A stretch of DNA of 64,000 nt from JAXMAR01 sp046350295. GTDB lineage: Bacteria > Planctomycetota > Planctomycetia > Gemmatales > Gemmataceae. The stretch covers positions 237,790 to 301,789 of the forward strand of contig JAXMAR010000004.1 of NCBI GenBank assembly GCA_046350295.1, in the 5' to 3' direction. Position 1 is the first letter of the stretch. Each line of letters opens with the position of its first letter. The notes below the pieces were generated by a model. The model had not been told where the DNA came from and made no database searches. It was given only the letters and a program-made list of their open reading frames with translations. This document shows, piece by piece, positions 1 to 8,091 of this stretch. The translations under genes were made by a program, and so were the position numbers.

Positions 1-2025
1 CTGCTTCTCGTCGCGGAAGTCCGGCAGCTTGGGCAGCTTCTCGGGCGGTTCGGGCAGCTTCTTCGAGAAGACGCCGATGTGTTCGAGGGTCGCCAGCTGA
101 TTTGCGACGACGCCGTCGTAGTTGTGATCGCGGTTCATCTGCATCGTGCTCACGCCGAGCGCGAACTTCGCGGCGTTGGTGTGGCACAGCGTACACTCGG
201 CCCGGCTCGGAAAGCGGTAGTTCTGCTCGACCGTCTTGTCGCCCACCTTGATCTTGAGGAGCCGGTCGGCGCCCTTCTCGTCCAAGAGTTCGGCGTCGGT
301 CTGGTCGTCGTTCCAGATGTAGGTGTAGCCGCGCCAGTACTGGTCGCCGTATTCCTGGGTGCCGGGGAAGGCCTGGAAGTGGAGCAGACGCGTCTCCAGG
401 CGTTTTTTGCTCTTGGGGTTGCCGCGCTCCATTTCGATGGAGAACGTCTTGACGAGGACCGTGCCGTCGGGGAAGCGCCAGCCGGGCGGAGCGCCGGGCG
501 AGGGCTGGGGGTAGGTGATCTCGTCGAAGCCGATCTGGCCGTCGCCGGGGATGGCGAGGAAGCGGTCCTTGATGGTGTGATCGCCCCAGAGCTGGGCGTT
601 GACGTCATAGGGGATGAGGCCCGGCGCCGGGGTGTGCTTCTTGGTCGAGGAGAAGAGGCCGGTCTCGGAGAGCTTGCGTGGGAACGAGGCGCTGTCGTCC
701 TTCTTGGTCGATTTGACGAGTCGATGGAAGCCGCCGCCGGTGAAATCGACGAGGTAGATCTCGCCGTCGAGGTCCTCGCCCCAGGAGACGATGCGGTACG
801 TGGTGCGGGCCAGCTCCTGATCGACGGAACGCTTCTCCGCGAAGGCCTCGCGCCCCACCGTGCCGTCGGGGCGCTTGATGATCTTGTGGCCATCGACGAT
901 CTGCTCGTGATGGCTCCAGACCCTGCCGGTATCGAAGTCGCCATAGATGTAGCGGCCGGCCAATTCGGGCAGCCGCTTGCCGCGATAGACGAAGCCGCCG
1001 GTGATCGAGCGGAAGTCCGAGTGGGAGTGCTCGACAATCGGCTTCAGGATCGGCGTCGGCCCCTTCTTGCGCTCCGGGCGGAAATCATGCGTCCCCTCCA
1101 TGACCGACCAGCCGTAGTTGCCGCCTTTCTCGATCTTGTAGACCATCTCCCACAGGTCCTGGCCGACCTCGCCGCCCCAGAGATCGCCGGTCTTCTTGTC
1201 GAAACTGTAGCGCCAGAATTGACGCAGGCCGTAGGCGAAGACCTCCGGCCGGGCGCCTTTGACACCCACGAAGGGATTGTCCTTCGGGATGGAATACGCT
1301 TTGTCTTTTCCGGGATGATCGACATCGATGCGCAGCAGCTTGGCGAAGACGCTGGAGAGGTCCTGGCCGATGTTGAACTGGTCGGCGATGCCGGAGCCAT
1401 CGCCGGTGACGATGTAGAGGAAGCCGTCGGGTCCGAACTTGAGGCAGCCGCCGTTGTGGCCGCCGTTGGGCCATTCGAAGATGACCTTCTCGGAGGCGCG
1501 GTCGACGACGGGCGGTTCCCCCTTGACGGTGAAGCGCGAGACGCGCGAGCCGTTGGGGATGCCTTCCTTCTCGTTGTTCGGGATCCAGGTGATATAGATG
1601 AAGTGGTTGTCGGCGAACTTGGGATGGCAGACCATGGCGTAGATCACCTGCTTCTGCGGCATCCCCTTCTCGTCCTTGCCTTCCAGGTGCAGGGCGAGGT
1701 CGGCCTTGTCCACGTCCTTCTTGTTGACGAACGACCAGATCTTGCCCCAGCGGCCCGCGACGAACAGGCGATTCGTCCCCGGCGCCGGCTCCAGCGAGAG
1801 CGGTTCCTCGAGCTTCGGCAGCTTCGGAAACGCCGGCTCCGTCGTGTACGGCGGCGGCGGCTCGGGGAAGCCCTTCAGCTTCGACGTCGTCCACGGGACG
1901 CGCTTCTCGAGGCCGGACGCCTTGCGGACCGGCCCCTTCGGCTCTTTGTCGCCCGAGGACGAAGGCGCCGAGGTCAGGAGGAAGGAGAGGACGAGCAAAC
2001 CGCCGACGACGAAGAGGCCGCGCAT
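1..2025 (-). CDS. PQQ-type glucose/sorbosone dehydrogenase with C-terminal haem-c domain (3' end outside window)
   Basis: The frame is open from an ATG at 2025 to the window edge (675 codons, no stop), so the C-terminus is missing. Residues 1-22 look like a signal peptide (RGLFVVGGLLVLSF). Residues about 45-430 read as a glucose/sorbosone dehydrogenase six-bladed propeller, with phrases such as GGHNGGCLKFGPDGFLY, GLRQFWR, GEVGQDLWE and GGFVYRGKRLPEL. The distal part (DVNAQLWGDHTIKDRF onward) resembles the cytochrome-like domain planctomycetes attach to such propellers. It holds a CTLCH haem-binding motif at residues 611-615. Likely role (family knowledge): periplasmic oxidation of a sugar or alcohol with electrons passed to the attached haem. 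Substrate cannot be read from sequence. It is the first gene of the minus strand here and follows the cyclase-fold gene by about 70 bp. Confidence 0.88.
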   Translation of the reverse strand, partial: MRGLFVVGGLLVLSFLLTSAPSSSGDKEPKGPVRKASGLEKRVPWTTSKLKGFPEPPPPYTTEPAFPKLPKLEEPLSLEPAPGTNRLFVAGRWGKIWSFVNKKDVDKADLALHLEGKDEKGMPQKQVIYAMVCHPKFADNHFIYITWIPNNEKEGIPNGSRVSRFTVKGEPPVVDRASEKVIFEWPNGGHNGGCLKFGPDGFLYIVTGDGSGIADQFNIGQDLSSVFAKLLRIDVDHPGKDKAYSIPKDNPFVGVKGARPEVFAYGLRQFWRYSFDKKTGDLWGGEVGQDLWEMVYKIEKGGNYGWSVMEGTHDFRPERKKGPTPILKPIVEHSHSDFRSITGGFVYRGKRLPELAGRYIYGDFDTGRVWSHHEQIVDGHKIIKRPDGTVGREAFAEKRSVDQELARTTYRIVSWGEDLDGEIYLVDFTGGGFHRLVKSTKKDDSASFPRKLSETGLFSSTKKHTPAPGLIPYDVNAQLWGDHTIKDRFLAIPGDGQIGFDEITYPQPSPGAPPGWRFPDGTVLVKTFSIEMERGNPKSKKRLETRLLHFQAFPGTQEYGDQYWRGYTYIWNDDQTDAELLDEKGADRLLKIKVGDKTVEQNYRFPSRAECTLCHTNAAKFALGVSTMQMNRDHNYDGVVANQLATLEHIGVFSKKLPEPPEKLPKLPDFRDEKQ

Positions 2026-2094
2026 GGGAGAGTCCTTGGGGAAGAAGCCGAGGTTACCGGAGGCGATTGTAACCCATGCGGCGGCGCTTGCAAG

Positions 2095-4080
2095 TCACGG
2101 CTCCGGCAGCGCGACGTTCTTCTGCAAGGCGTCGGTGAACTCATGAGCGAGGTTGGAGCGGCGCAGGAACAGCAAGCCGAAGCAGGTGTCGAGGATGGCG
2201 TCGCTGCCGGGGTAGCCGCCGCCGGACCAGGCGCCGTCGGCTCCTTGGTGCTTGAGGAGGATCTGGGCGCCCCAGCCGTACCAGTCCCTGCCGCCGATCT
2301 GGGCCAGGCCGTAGAGCATGGCCATGCGCTCGACCGACCAGAGATAGTAGGCGCTCTGCCAGCGCACGTCGTCGAGCTTGGCGGCGGGAGCGCCGATGAA
2401 ATCTGAAGCCTTCTTGAGGCCGGCCAGGAGCTGCGCGTCGTCGAGCACCAGACGGCCGGCGGCGTCGCGTTTCTTCAGCTTGGGCAGCTCCGGCGCCGTC
2501 GCGATGCTCATGGCCAGGCCGAGCATGCCGACGCAGGTCATCGGGGGTGAAGTTTCCTTGGCGGGCTGATAGCCCCAGCCGCCGTCCGCGTTCTGCGAGA
2601 CGCGGAAGCGCCAGCCGGCGAATTGCAGGGAGCGCTCGCCGCCGAGGTCGTGACGCCGCGCCGCCCAGAGGGCGAGCAGGGCGAACTGCGTGTTGGAGTT
2701 GTCGTCGCGTTCTTTCTTGAGCGACTTGCCCGTGCCGCCGACGACGGGGAAATCCCGCAAGGCGATCGGCAGGATGTCGAGGCGCGGACGTGTCGTCGCG
2801 CCTTTGCGCTCGCCGGGCGCGTCCTTGCGCGGCTTGGCGCGAACCAGCGGCGGCCGGGGCGGCGGACTGGCTTCCTTGCCGGTTCCGCGCTCCGCCATCC
2901 AGGCCTCTTTCTTGAAGGTCGTCAACTTCCAGAACGTCGCTTCGGCGTCCTTGCTTTCAGAGACGGCGAACAGGTCGACCTTCTCCTTGGCGGCGCTCGA
3001 ATCGCTTCCGGACGACGTGACCGCTTCGCCGTACTCGATGCCGAACTCGTCGCGCGAGAGCCCGCCTTGCTGCTCGGCGCGACGTGTTTTTTCGCCGGGC
3101 GAGGACGTCGTTTCCTGATTCTTGGCCTGACCGACGAACTTCGTGAGATCGTCGCGCACGGCGACCTGGAAGACGGTCCTGGGCCGGTTTGATTGCAGGA
3201 AGGTGAGCAGCGTCCCCATCTGCGGCGGCGAAAGGATGGGGCACTTGTAATCCCAGCCGCCTTTTTCTGTTTGGCCGGCCGCGATGCGGAGCGCGAGCCC
3301 CTGGATCAACGCCCGGTCGCCGGGCTGTTCCAGACGATCGAGGAAGAGGACGGCGAGGCTGAGGTCGTAGGTGTACTCGAGCAGCGCGAGGCGCGGCCGG
3401 ATGAACGTCGCGGCGCGGACGATGGCCGGATCGTTGGGGAGGGCGCCGCACTCCAGGAGGGCCAAGCCGGCGAGCGCGGCGTACCCGACCTCGTGCTCCT
3501 TGCAGGGCCAGGCGCCGCTGGGAAGCTGCATCGCTTTGAGGAAGGCGACACCCTTGTCCAGAGCGAGGGCGATCGTTTCGACGTTCACGCCGGCGATCTC
3601 GGGCGTCGGCGGCGCAACGACGAAGTCGGGTATTTTGATTCTCGGCGCCGGAGTGGGCGTCTCCTTGGCGGGGACACGGACTTCGGGCGCTGGCGGCTCT
3701 TTGCGGGCTTCCGCGACGGCTTCCGCCTTGAAGGGCGGCGGTTCTTTTCTCTCCGGTAGCGCAGGCGGCGTGGCGGGCCCCTTCGCCACCGGTGCCGGCG
3801 TCTCCGCGCTGTTCCGCAGAAGGAAGATCAACAGGACAAAGACAAGAACGAGCAGCGCTCCCCCGAGCGATGCGTAAAGGACGAGCTTGGATTGCTCCTT
3901 CTTACGCTGCTTCGGCTTCCTCTTTTTGGCGGCGTTGCCGTTGTCCGTCTCGGCGTCGTCGGCCGGCGAAGCGATTCTGAACGCCCCCGCGCAGTGCGGG
4001 CAGGCGATCCTCTTATCGTTGGTGGACTCTGGGCGAAACCGCTTCTCACAGTGCGGACAACGAACCGTTGCGCGACTCAT
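2095..4080 (-). CDS. Zinc-ribbon, single-TM protein with terpenoid-cyclase/prenyltransferase-type toroid domain
   Basis: I place the start at ATG 4080 because it puts a CPHC...CPHC zinc ribbon (Cys8, Cys11, Cys27, Cys30) at the very N-terminus. An upstream start at 4194 would add an unrelated 38-residue tail. A transmembrane helix follows at residues 66-88, then a Pro/Ala-rich linker to about 160. The rest is an alpha-toroid with prenyltransferase/squalene-oxidase-like repeats (AFLKAMQLPSGAWPC, AAGQTEKGGWDYK, RVSQNADGGWGYQ, LLKHQGADGAWSGG). The protein is probably anchored in a membrane with the toroid outside. Planctomycetes carry many such non-enzymatic toroids; no DxDD acid motif is visible, so I do not call it a cyclase. 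The neighbouring gene at 4217 runs divergently and has the same fold. Confidence 0.82.
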   Translation of the reverse strand: MSRATVRCPHCEKRFRPESTNDKRIACPHCAGAFRIASPADDAETDNGNAAKKRKPKQRKKEQSKLVLYASLGGALLVLVFVLLIFLLRNSAETPAPVAKGPATPPALPERKEPPPFKAEAVAEARKEPPAPEVRVPAKETPTPAPRIKIPDFVVAPPTPEIAGVNVETIALALDKGVAFLKAMQLPSGAWPCKEHEVGYAALAGLALLECGALPNDPAIVRAATFIRPRLALLEYTYDLSLAVLFLDRLEQPGDRALIQGLALRIAAGQTEKGGWDYKCPILSPPQMGTLLTFLQSNRPRTVFQVAVRDDLTKFVGQAKNQETTSSPGEKTRRAEQQGGLSRDEFGIEYGEAVTSSGSDSSAAKEKVDLFAVSESKDAEATFWKLTTFKKEAWMAERGTGKEASPPPRPPLVRAKPRKDAPGERKGATTRPRLDILPIALRDFPVVGGTGKSLKKERDDNSNTQFALLALWAARRHDLGGERSLQFAGWRFRVSQNADGGWGYQPAKETSPPMTCVGMLGLAMSIATAPELPKLKKRDAAGRLVLDDAQLLAGLKKASDFIGAPAAKLDDVRWQSAYYLWSVERMAMLYGLAQIGGRDWYGWGAQILLKHQGADGAWSGGGYPGSDAILDTCFGLLFLRRSNLAHEFTDALQKNVALPEP

Positions 4081-4216
4081 GACGTGCTTCCTGATTTCGA
4101 GTCCGATCGGCGGCGGCAAGATGGGCGCGAGTGAAGCCGCATCCGGTCGTAGAAGATGTAGCCACATTCTAAGCGGACCGGACCGGGATTGCACGCGTTT
4201 TTGCTATCATCAGAGG

Positions 4217-5404
4217 ATGCCGACGTATCTCCAGCGACAGCGCGCCACCTTAACGGCCGGCCTCGCCAAGGCGCCCGCCGACTTGCGCGCCCGCCACGCC
4301 GCCTTCCTGCGCCGCAGTCAGAACGCCGACGGCGGTTTCTCCGGCCGGGGCGGCGATTCGGACCTTTACTACACGGCGTTCGGGCTCTGGGGCCTTGCCG
4401 TCCTCGGCGAATTGACGGAAGAGATCGGGGCCCGGGCCGTCGGCTTCTTCAAGGAACACTGGCGCCGGCCCAATCACCTCGTCGATTTCTTCTCGCTGCT
4501 GCACGGCTACCGCCTGCTCCAGGATCTTTACGCCGCGGCGCCGTTCATGCGCGACGCGTTGCCCGAGGAGCTGCGCGGGGCGGAGGCGGAGTTGGCAGGG
4601 CTTGTCACTGCCGCGGTGGAGACCTGCCGGACGCCGGACGGCGGCTATGCGCGCACCCCGGGGCAGAAGGGGGGCAGCACGTATGCGACGTTCCTGAGCG
4701 TGCTGTGTTACGACGAGCTGGAGCGGGAAGTTCCCGAGCGCGAGCGGGTGCTGGCCTTCATCGCGTCGCGGCGTCGCGACGATGGCGGCTTCGTCGAGCT
4801 GGCGCCGATGCGCCGCGCCGGCACGAACCCGACGGCGGCCGCGGTCGCCGTGCTGCGGATCCTGGGGGACCAGACGACGCAAGGAGACGCCGTGGAGTTC
4901 TTGAGAGAAGCGCAAAGCTTCGACGGCGGATTGCGCGCGAACACGGTCATTCCCGTCGGCGATTTGCTGTCGACTTTTACGGGTCTGTGGTCCCTTTGCG
5001 ATCTCAACGCCCTCGGTCGCGTGAACTCCGAGGCGGCGCGGCGTTTCGCTCTCGCCTTGCAACAAAAGGACGGCGGCTTCCTGGCCGGATTGTGGGACGA
5101 GGAGGCGGACGTGGAATACACGTTTTACGGCCTCGGGACGCTGTCGCTTCTTTCCGCGCCGACGCGTGAAAGGCGGCCGGCCGTCCATCACGCTTGTGGC
5201 TTTGATCCCGGTTCGTGGTCGGGGGGCGCGGAATGTGCGGCCGGATACAACAGGGGCCGGACCGACTGTAAGACCGTATCGATGGCGCGGACGCAGGCCG
5301 CCAGGGAGCGTGCGGCCATCAGAAAATTCGTGTGGCTGGAGACGCGCGGCTGCTCGCGCGTCAGCGTCTCGCTCACGCGGCGAAGCTTCGAGAGCTTTCC
5401 CTGA
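4217..5404 (+). CDS. Prenyltransferase/squalene-oxidase repeat protein (C-terminus doubtful)
   Basis: The start is ATG 4217, shortly after an extended -10-like TGCTATCAT. The protein consists of alpha-toroid repeats with QW-like cores: LRRSQNADGGFSGRGG near residue 35, TPDGGYARTPGQKGG, SRRRDDGGFVEL, REAQSFDGGLRAN and LQQKDGGFLAGLWDEEADVEYTFYGLGTL. It resembles protein prenyltransferase beta subunits or GGTase-like bacterial toroids; no signal peptide or catalytic zinc site was recognised. The natural end should be soon after GLGTLSLL (about position 5155). Instead the frame runs 80 more residues (Arg/His-rich, unlike the rest) through the oppositely oriented gene at 5188-5619. Another frame ends at 5169, so a one-base indel near 5150 is likely. 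The repeat-bearing part is secure and the tail is not. Confidence 0.75.
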   Translation: MPTYLQRQRATLTAGLAKAPADLRARHAAFLRRSQNADGGFSGRGGDSDLYYTAFGLWGLAVLGELTEEIGARAVGFFKEHWRRPNHLVDFFSLLHGYRLLQDLYAAAPFMRDALPEELRGAEAELAGLVTAAVETCRTPDGGYARTPGQKGGSTYATFLSVLCYDELEREVPERERVLAFIASRRRDDGGFVELAPMRRAGTNPTAAAVAVLRILGDQTTQGDAVEFLREAQSFDGGLRANTVIPVGDLLSTFTGLWSLCDLNALGRVNSEAARRFALALQQKDGGFLAGLWDEEADVEYTFYGLGTLSLLSAPTRERRPAVHHACGFDPGSWSGGAECAAGYNRGRTDCKTVSMARTQAARERAAIRKFVWLETRGCSRVSVSLTRRSFESFP

Positions 5405-5619
5405 GCCCGCGCGAAGAAGTCCTTGTAGTCCTTGCTCTGGTAGCTTTTTTCCAGCGCTCTGACATAATCAAAAATCATGCGCGGCACGGCGAGCATCTCC
5501 GCGTCGTCCTGGATCTCCTCCGCGTGCTTGAGGAAATTGCGGACCATCCAGGCGTGAGCGAGCGTTGTGTTGATTCGCTCCATGGCGTCGTCGAGTTGTT
5601 TCACGGTCGCCGCATCCAT
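5188..5619 (-). CDS. Small alpha-helical protein of unknown function
   Basis: 143 residues from ATG 5619, preceded on its strand by a purine-rich GGGAGAGGA ribosome-binding site. The sequence (MDAATVKQLDDAMERINTTLAHAWMVRNFL..., then LEKSYQSKDYKDFF) is predicted helical throughout, soluble, with no signal peptide, metal motif or recognised domain. It is divergent from the DegT-type gene with only 11 bp between the two start codons, and its 3' end meets the toroid gene at 4217. An upstream start at 5697 is possible in frame but would run deep into the aminotransferase gene and lacks the good ribosome-binding site. I do not recognise the family. Confidence 0.6.
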   Translation of the reverse strand: MDAATVKQLDDAMERINTTLAHAWMVRNFLKHAEEIQDDAEMLAVPRMIFDYVRALEKSYQSKDYKDFFARAQGKLSKLRRVSETLTREQPRVSSHTNFLMAARSLAACVRAIDTVLQSVRPLLYPAAHSAPPDHEPGSKPQA

Positions 5620-5630
5620 TGTCCTCTCCC

Positions 5631-6791
5631 ATGACCTCGCGCGACTTTCCGCTGCCTGCTCTTCTCGGCGGTCCCCCGGTCCGGCCGCAAGGCCCACCCT
5701 CCTGGCCGGCCCCGGACGAGGACGTGCTCGCCGCCTTGCAACAAGCGTATGCCGACGGCTCCTGGGGCAAGTACCATGGCCCGGCCGTGAAGGCGCTCGA
5801 GGAGCGGCTGGCCGAATACCACGGCGTCGCCCATGCGGTCTTGTGCGCCAGCGGCACCCTCGCCGTGGAGATCGCCCTGCGCGGCTTCGGGGTAATCCCG
5901 GGCCGTGAAGTTATCATGTCGGCCTACGACTATCCCGGCAACTTCTTGAGCGTTCACGCACTCGGGGCCAGGCCGGTTCTCGTCGACGTCCGGCCGGAAA
6001 ACCTTGCGCTCGACGTGGCGCTGCTGGAAGAGGCGGTCAGCCCGGGCGCCAGCGCCATTGTCGTGTCTCACCTGCACGGCGGCGTCGTTCCCATGCGGCG
6101 TCTGATGGACTTCGCCGAGCGGCGCCGCATCCCGGTCCTGGAGGACGCGGCCCAGGCGCCGGGGGGCCGCGTTGACGGTCGGCGGGCCGGAACCTGGGGG
6201 GAACTCGGCGTCATCAGCTTCGGCGGCTCCAAGCTCCTGAGCGCCGGCCGGGGGGGCGCGATTCTGACCAACCGCCCCGATTGGCATCAACGGATTCGAC
6301 TCCTGCTCCAGCGCGGCGTCAATCACCTGGCTACCATTTCGGAGTTGCAGGCGACCGTGCTCCTGCCGCAGCTCGCCAAGCTGGATGCGCGCAACCGCCA
6401 ACGGCGCGACAGCGTCGAGCGCTTGCGGCCGCGCCTGGAGAGAATCCCGGGGCTCGGCCTGCTGCGCAATGAGGAAGGGGAGCATGAGCCGGGTTACTAC
6501 AAGCTCGGGTTGCGTCTGGATGCCGCCCGTTTCGGCCTGGCGCGGGAGAAAGTCGTGACCGCAATGCGGGCCGAAGGGATCGCGCTGGATGAAGGCTTTG
6601 CCGCGCTCCATGTTGGGCGCTCGCCGAACCGCTATAAAAAAGTGAGCGAGCTGGACAACGCCGCGGCGGCGCAGCGCGAGGTGATGATCCTGCATCATCC
6701 GGTCCTCCTGGGGTCGACCGCTGACCTCGACGAGATCGCGCTCGCCTTCGAAAAGGTCCATTATCACCGTCGTCTCTTCGATCCGTCATGA
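5631..6791 (+). CDS. DegT/DnrJ/EryC1/StrS-family PLP-dependent aminotransferase
   Basis: 386 residues from ATG 5631. Fold type I sugar-aminotransferase features are clear: CASGTLAVEIALRGFG for the phosphate cup, SAYDYPGNFLSVHALGA, VSHLHGG, VLEDAAQAPGG (the Asp that pairs with the pyridine nitrogen) and SFGGSKLLSAGRGG with the Schiff-base Lys at about residue 201. Family members transaminate keto-sugars used for antibiotic sugars, LPS O-antigen or surface glycans; the substrate here is unknown. Its stop overlaps the next start (ATGA at 6788), so it is translationally coupled to the ArsR gene, which is an unusual partner. A TTG at 5619 in the same frame is an alternative start. Confidence 0.88.
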   Translation: MTSRDFPLPALLGGPPVRPQGPPSWPAPDEDVLAALQQAYADGSWGKYHGPAVKALEERLAEYHGVAHAVLCASGTLAVEIALRGFGVIPGREVIMSAYDYPGNFLSVHALGARPVLVDVRPENLALDVALLEEAVSPGASAIVVSHLHGGVVPMRRLMDFAERRRIPVLEDAAQAPGGRVDGRRAGTWGELGVISFGGSKLLSAGRGGAILTNRPDWHQRIRLLLQRGVNHLATISELQATVLLPQLAKLDARNRQRRDSVERLRPRLERIPGLGLLRNEEGEHEPGYYKLGLRLDAARFGLAREKVVTAMRAEGIALDEGFAALHVGRSPNRYKKVSELDNAAAAQREVMILHHPVLLGSTADLDEIALAFEKVHYHRRLFDPS

Positions 6792-7126
6792 AGCGAAAGA
6801 ACCCCAAACCGGAGCCGGCGGATTCCGACGGCTGCGCCCGCTATCTCAAGGTCGTCGCTGATCCGGACCGGCTCGCGATCATCGAGCGCCTGCAGCGCGG
6901 CCCCGAGCATGTGTCCGCCATCGCCAAGGCGCTCAAGAAGAACATCGCCAACGTATCCCACCATCTCAAGATCCTGCGCGAAGCCGGCCTCGTGTCCACG
7001 AGCAAACAGGGCAAGTACATCACCTACTCCCTCACTTCCACGTTCTTCCCCGCGGCGGCACAACCCGGCGCCGCCTGCTGTCTCGACCTGGGCTGCTGCC
7101 AGCTGAATCTCCGACCTGAGCCATGA
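6788..7126 (+). CDS. ArsR/SmtB-family winged-helix repressor
   Basis: 112 residues. The body is a typical ArsR wHTH: RYLKVVADPDRLAIIERLQRGPEHVSAIAKAL followed by the recognition-helix region NIANVSHHLKILREAGLVSTSKQGKYITYSL. The canonical alpha-3 ELCVCDL metal site is absent. The C-terminal tail, however, carries paired cysteines (ACCLDLGCC, residues about 97-106), which could form a metalloid or metal sensing site. That role is inference. It overlaps the aminotransferase stop by 4 bp and lies 65 bp upstream of an aquaporin gene that has its own promoter-like motif. An ArsR gene followed by an aquaporin recalls arsenic operons of the arsR-aqpS type, though no arsC is present here. Confidence 0.88.
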   Translation: MKRKNPKPEPADSDGCARYLKVVADPDRLAIIERLQRGPEHVSAIAKALKKNIANVSHHLKILREAGLVSTSKQGKYITYSLTSTFFPAAAQPGAACCLDLGCCQLNLRPEP

Positions 7127-7135
7127 AAAAAAGGC

Positions 7136-7164
7136 TTGCCGAACAGTCAAATCGCCGTTAGATT
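7136..7164 (+). promoter_or_regulatory. Sigma70-type promoter for the aquaporin gene
   Basis: TTGCCG (7136-7141), a 17-bp spacer, then TAGATT (7159-7164). It lies 27 bp before the ATG at 7192, in the gap after the ArsR gene. The same TTGC../TAGATT pair occurs at 42797 and 49169. The spacer is a plausible place for ArsR to bind, but I see only a weak inverted repeat there. Confidence 0.5.
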
Positions 7165-7191
7165 GTTCCCATCGCATCCCGGAGCCGCTTG

Positions 7192-8091
7192 ATGCCCGCC
7201 ACCCTTCCGTCTCTTGCCTCCTGCGCCGTGGCCGAGGCCCTGGGGACCTTTCTCCTCGTCTTCTTCGGTTGTGGCTCGGTACACACGGCCGTGCTGGTCG
7301 GGGCGCAAAGCGGCCTCTGGCAAGTCGCGATCGTCTGGGGCGTGGCGATCATGATCGCGATCTTCTGCGTCGGCGCGGTGAGTGGCGCCCACATCAACCC
7401 CGCGATGACGCTCGCCTTCGCCTCGCGCGGCCGCTTCCCCTGGTCGCGCGTGCCTGTTTACCTCGGCAGCCAACTGGTCGGCGCCTTTGGCGCGGCGGGC
7501 GTGCTGTTCCTCTTGTTTCATCCCTTCCTGGACGAGAAGGAGCGGCAAAAGCGAGTGATCCGCGGTCAGCCGGGTAGCGAGATCACGGCCATGTGCTACG
7601 GCGAGTACTATCCGAACCCGGACCGGCACGCCGGCGGCGCGGCGCCCTACGACGCCGCCGAGCACAACCGGCTCCGCTATCTCGTGGAGGAGCCGGCCGC
7701 CTTCGGAGCGGAGTTCATCGGCACGGCGCTGCTGGCCCTGGCCGTCTTCGCCCTGGTCGACCCGCGCAACGCCGCGGCGCCATTGGGACGAATGGCCCCG
7801 GTCTTCATCGGCCTGACGGTGTCGATCCTGATCTCGGTGATCGCCCCTTTGACGCAGGCCTGCTTCAATCCCGCCCGCGACTTCGGCCCGCGCCTGTTCG
7901 CCTTCTGCGCCGGCTGGGGCGAGATCGCCATCCCCGGCCCGAATGGCCGCGGCTTCTTCACCGTCTACATCCTGGCGCCGATCCTCGGCGCGATGAGCGG
8001 CGGACTCCTCTACGACCGCGTGCTGCGTCCCGCGACGGCGCGGGAAGTTACCGAAAGGACCGAGATCGATGAGCCGGCCAGCGTCGCCTAG
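7192..8091 (+). CDS. MIP-family channel (aquaporin / aquaglyceroporin)
   Basis: 299 residues from ATG 7192 with GGAG at 7181-7184. Both half-pore motifs are present: GAHINPAMT with NPA at residues 69-71 and CFNPARDFGPR with NPA at 226-228. Six hydrophobic segments are visible, plus a longer than usual hydrophilic loop (about residues 118-165, EKERQKRVIRGQPG...). Members conduct water, glycerol or small neutral solutes, including undissociated arsenite in some organisms. It follows an ArsR-family gene with cysteine pairs, so metalloid transport is possible but unproven. The last 23 bases overlap the start of the transglutaminase gene. Confidence 0.92.
   Translation: MPATLPSLASCAVAEALGTFLLVFFGCGSVHTAVLVGAQSGLWQVAIVWGVAIMIAIFCVGAVSGAHINPAMTLAFASRGRFPWSRVPVYLGSQLVGAFGAAGVLFLLFHPFLDEKERQKRVIRGQPGSEITAMCYGEYYPNPDRHAGGAAPYDAAEHNRLRYLVEEPAAFGAEFIGTALLALAVFALVDPRNAAAPLGRMAPVFIGLTVSILISVIAPLTQACFNPARDFGPRLFAFCAGWGEIAIPGPNGRGFFTVYILAPILGAMSGGLLYDRVLRPATAREVTERTEIDEPASVA

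Noticed and set aside
79..2406. Long plus-strand open frame opposite the dehydrogenase gene
   Set aside because: The minus frame has signal peptide, propeller phrases and CxxCH; the plus frame is an antisense shadow with Val/Ala/Glu/Asp/Gly-rich text.
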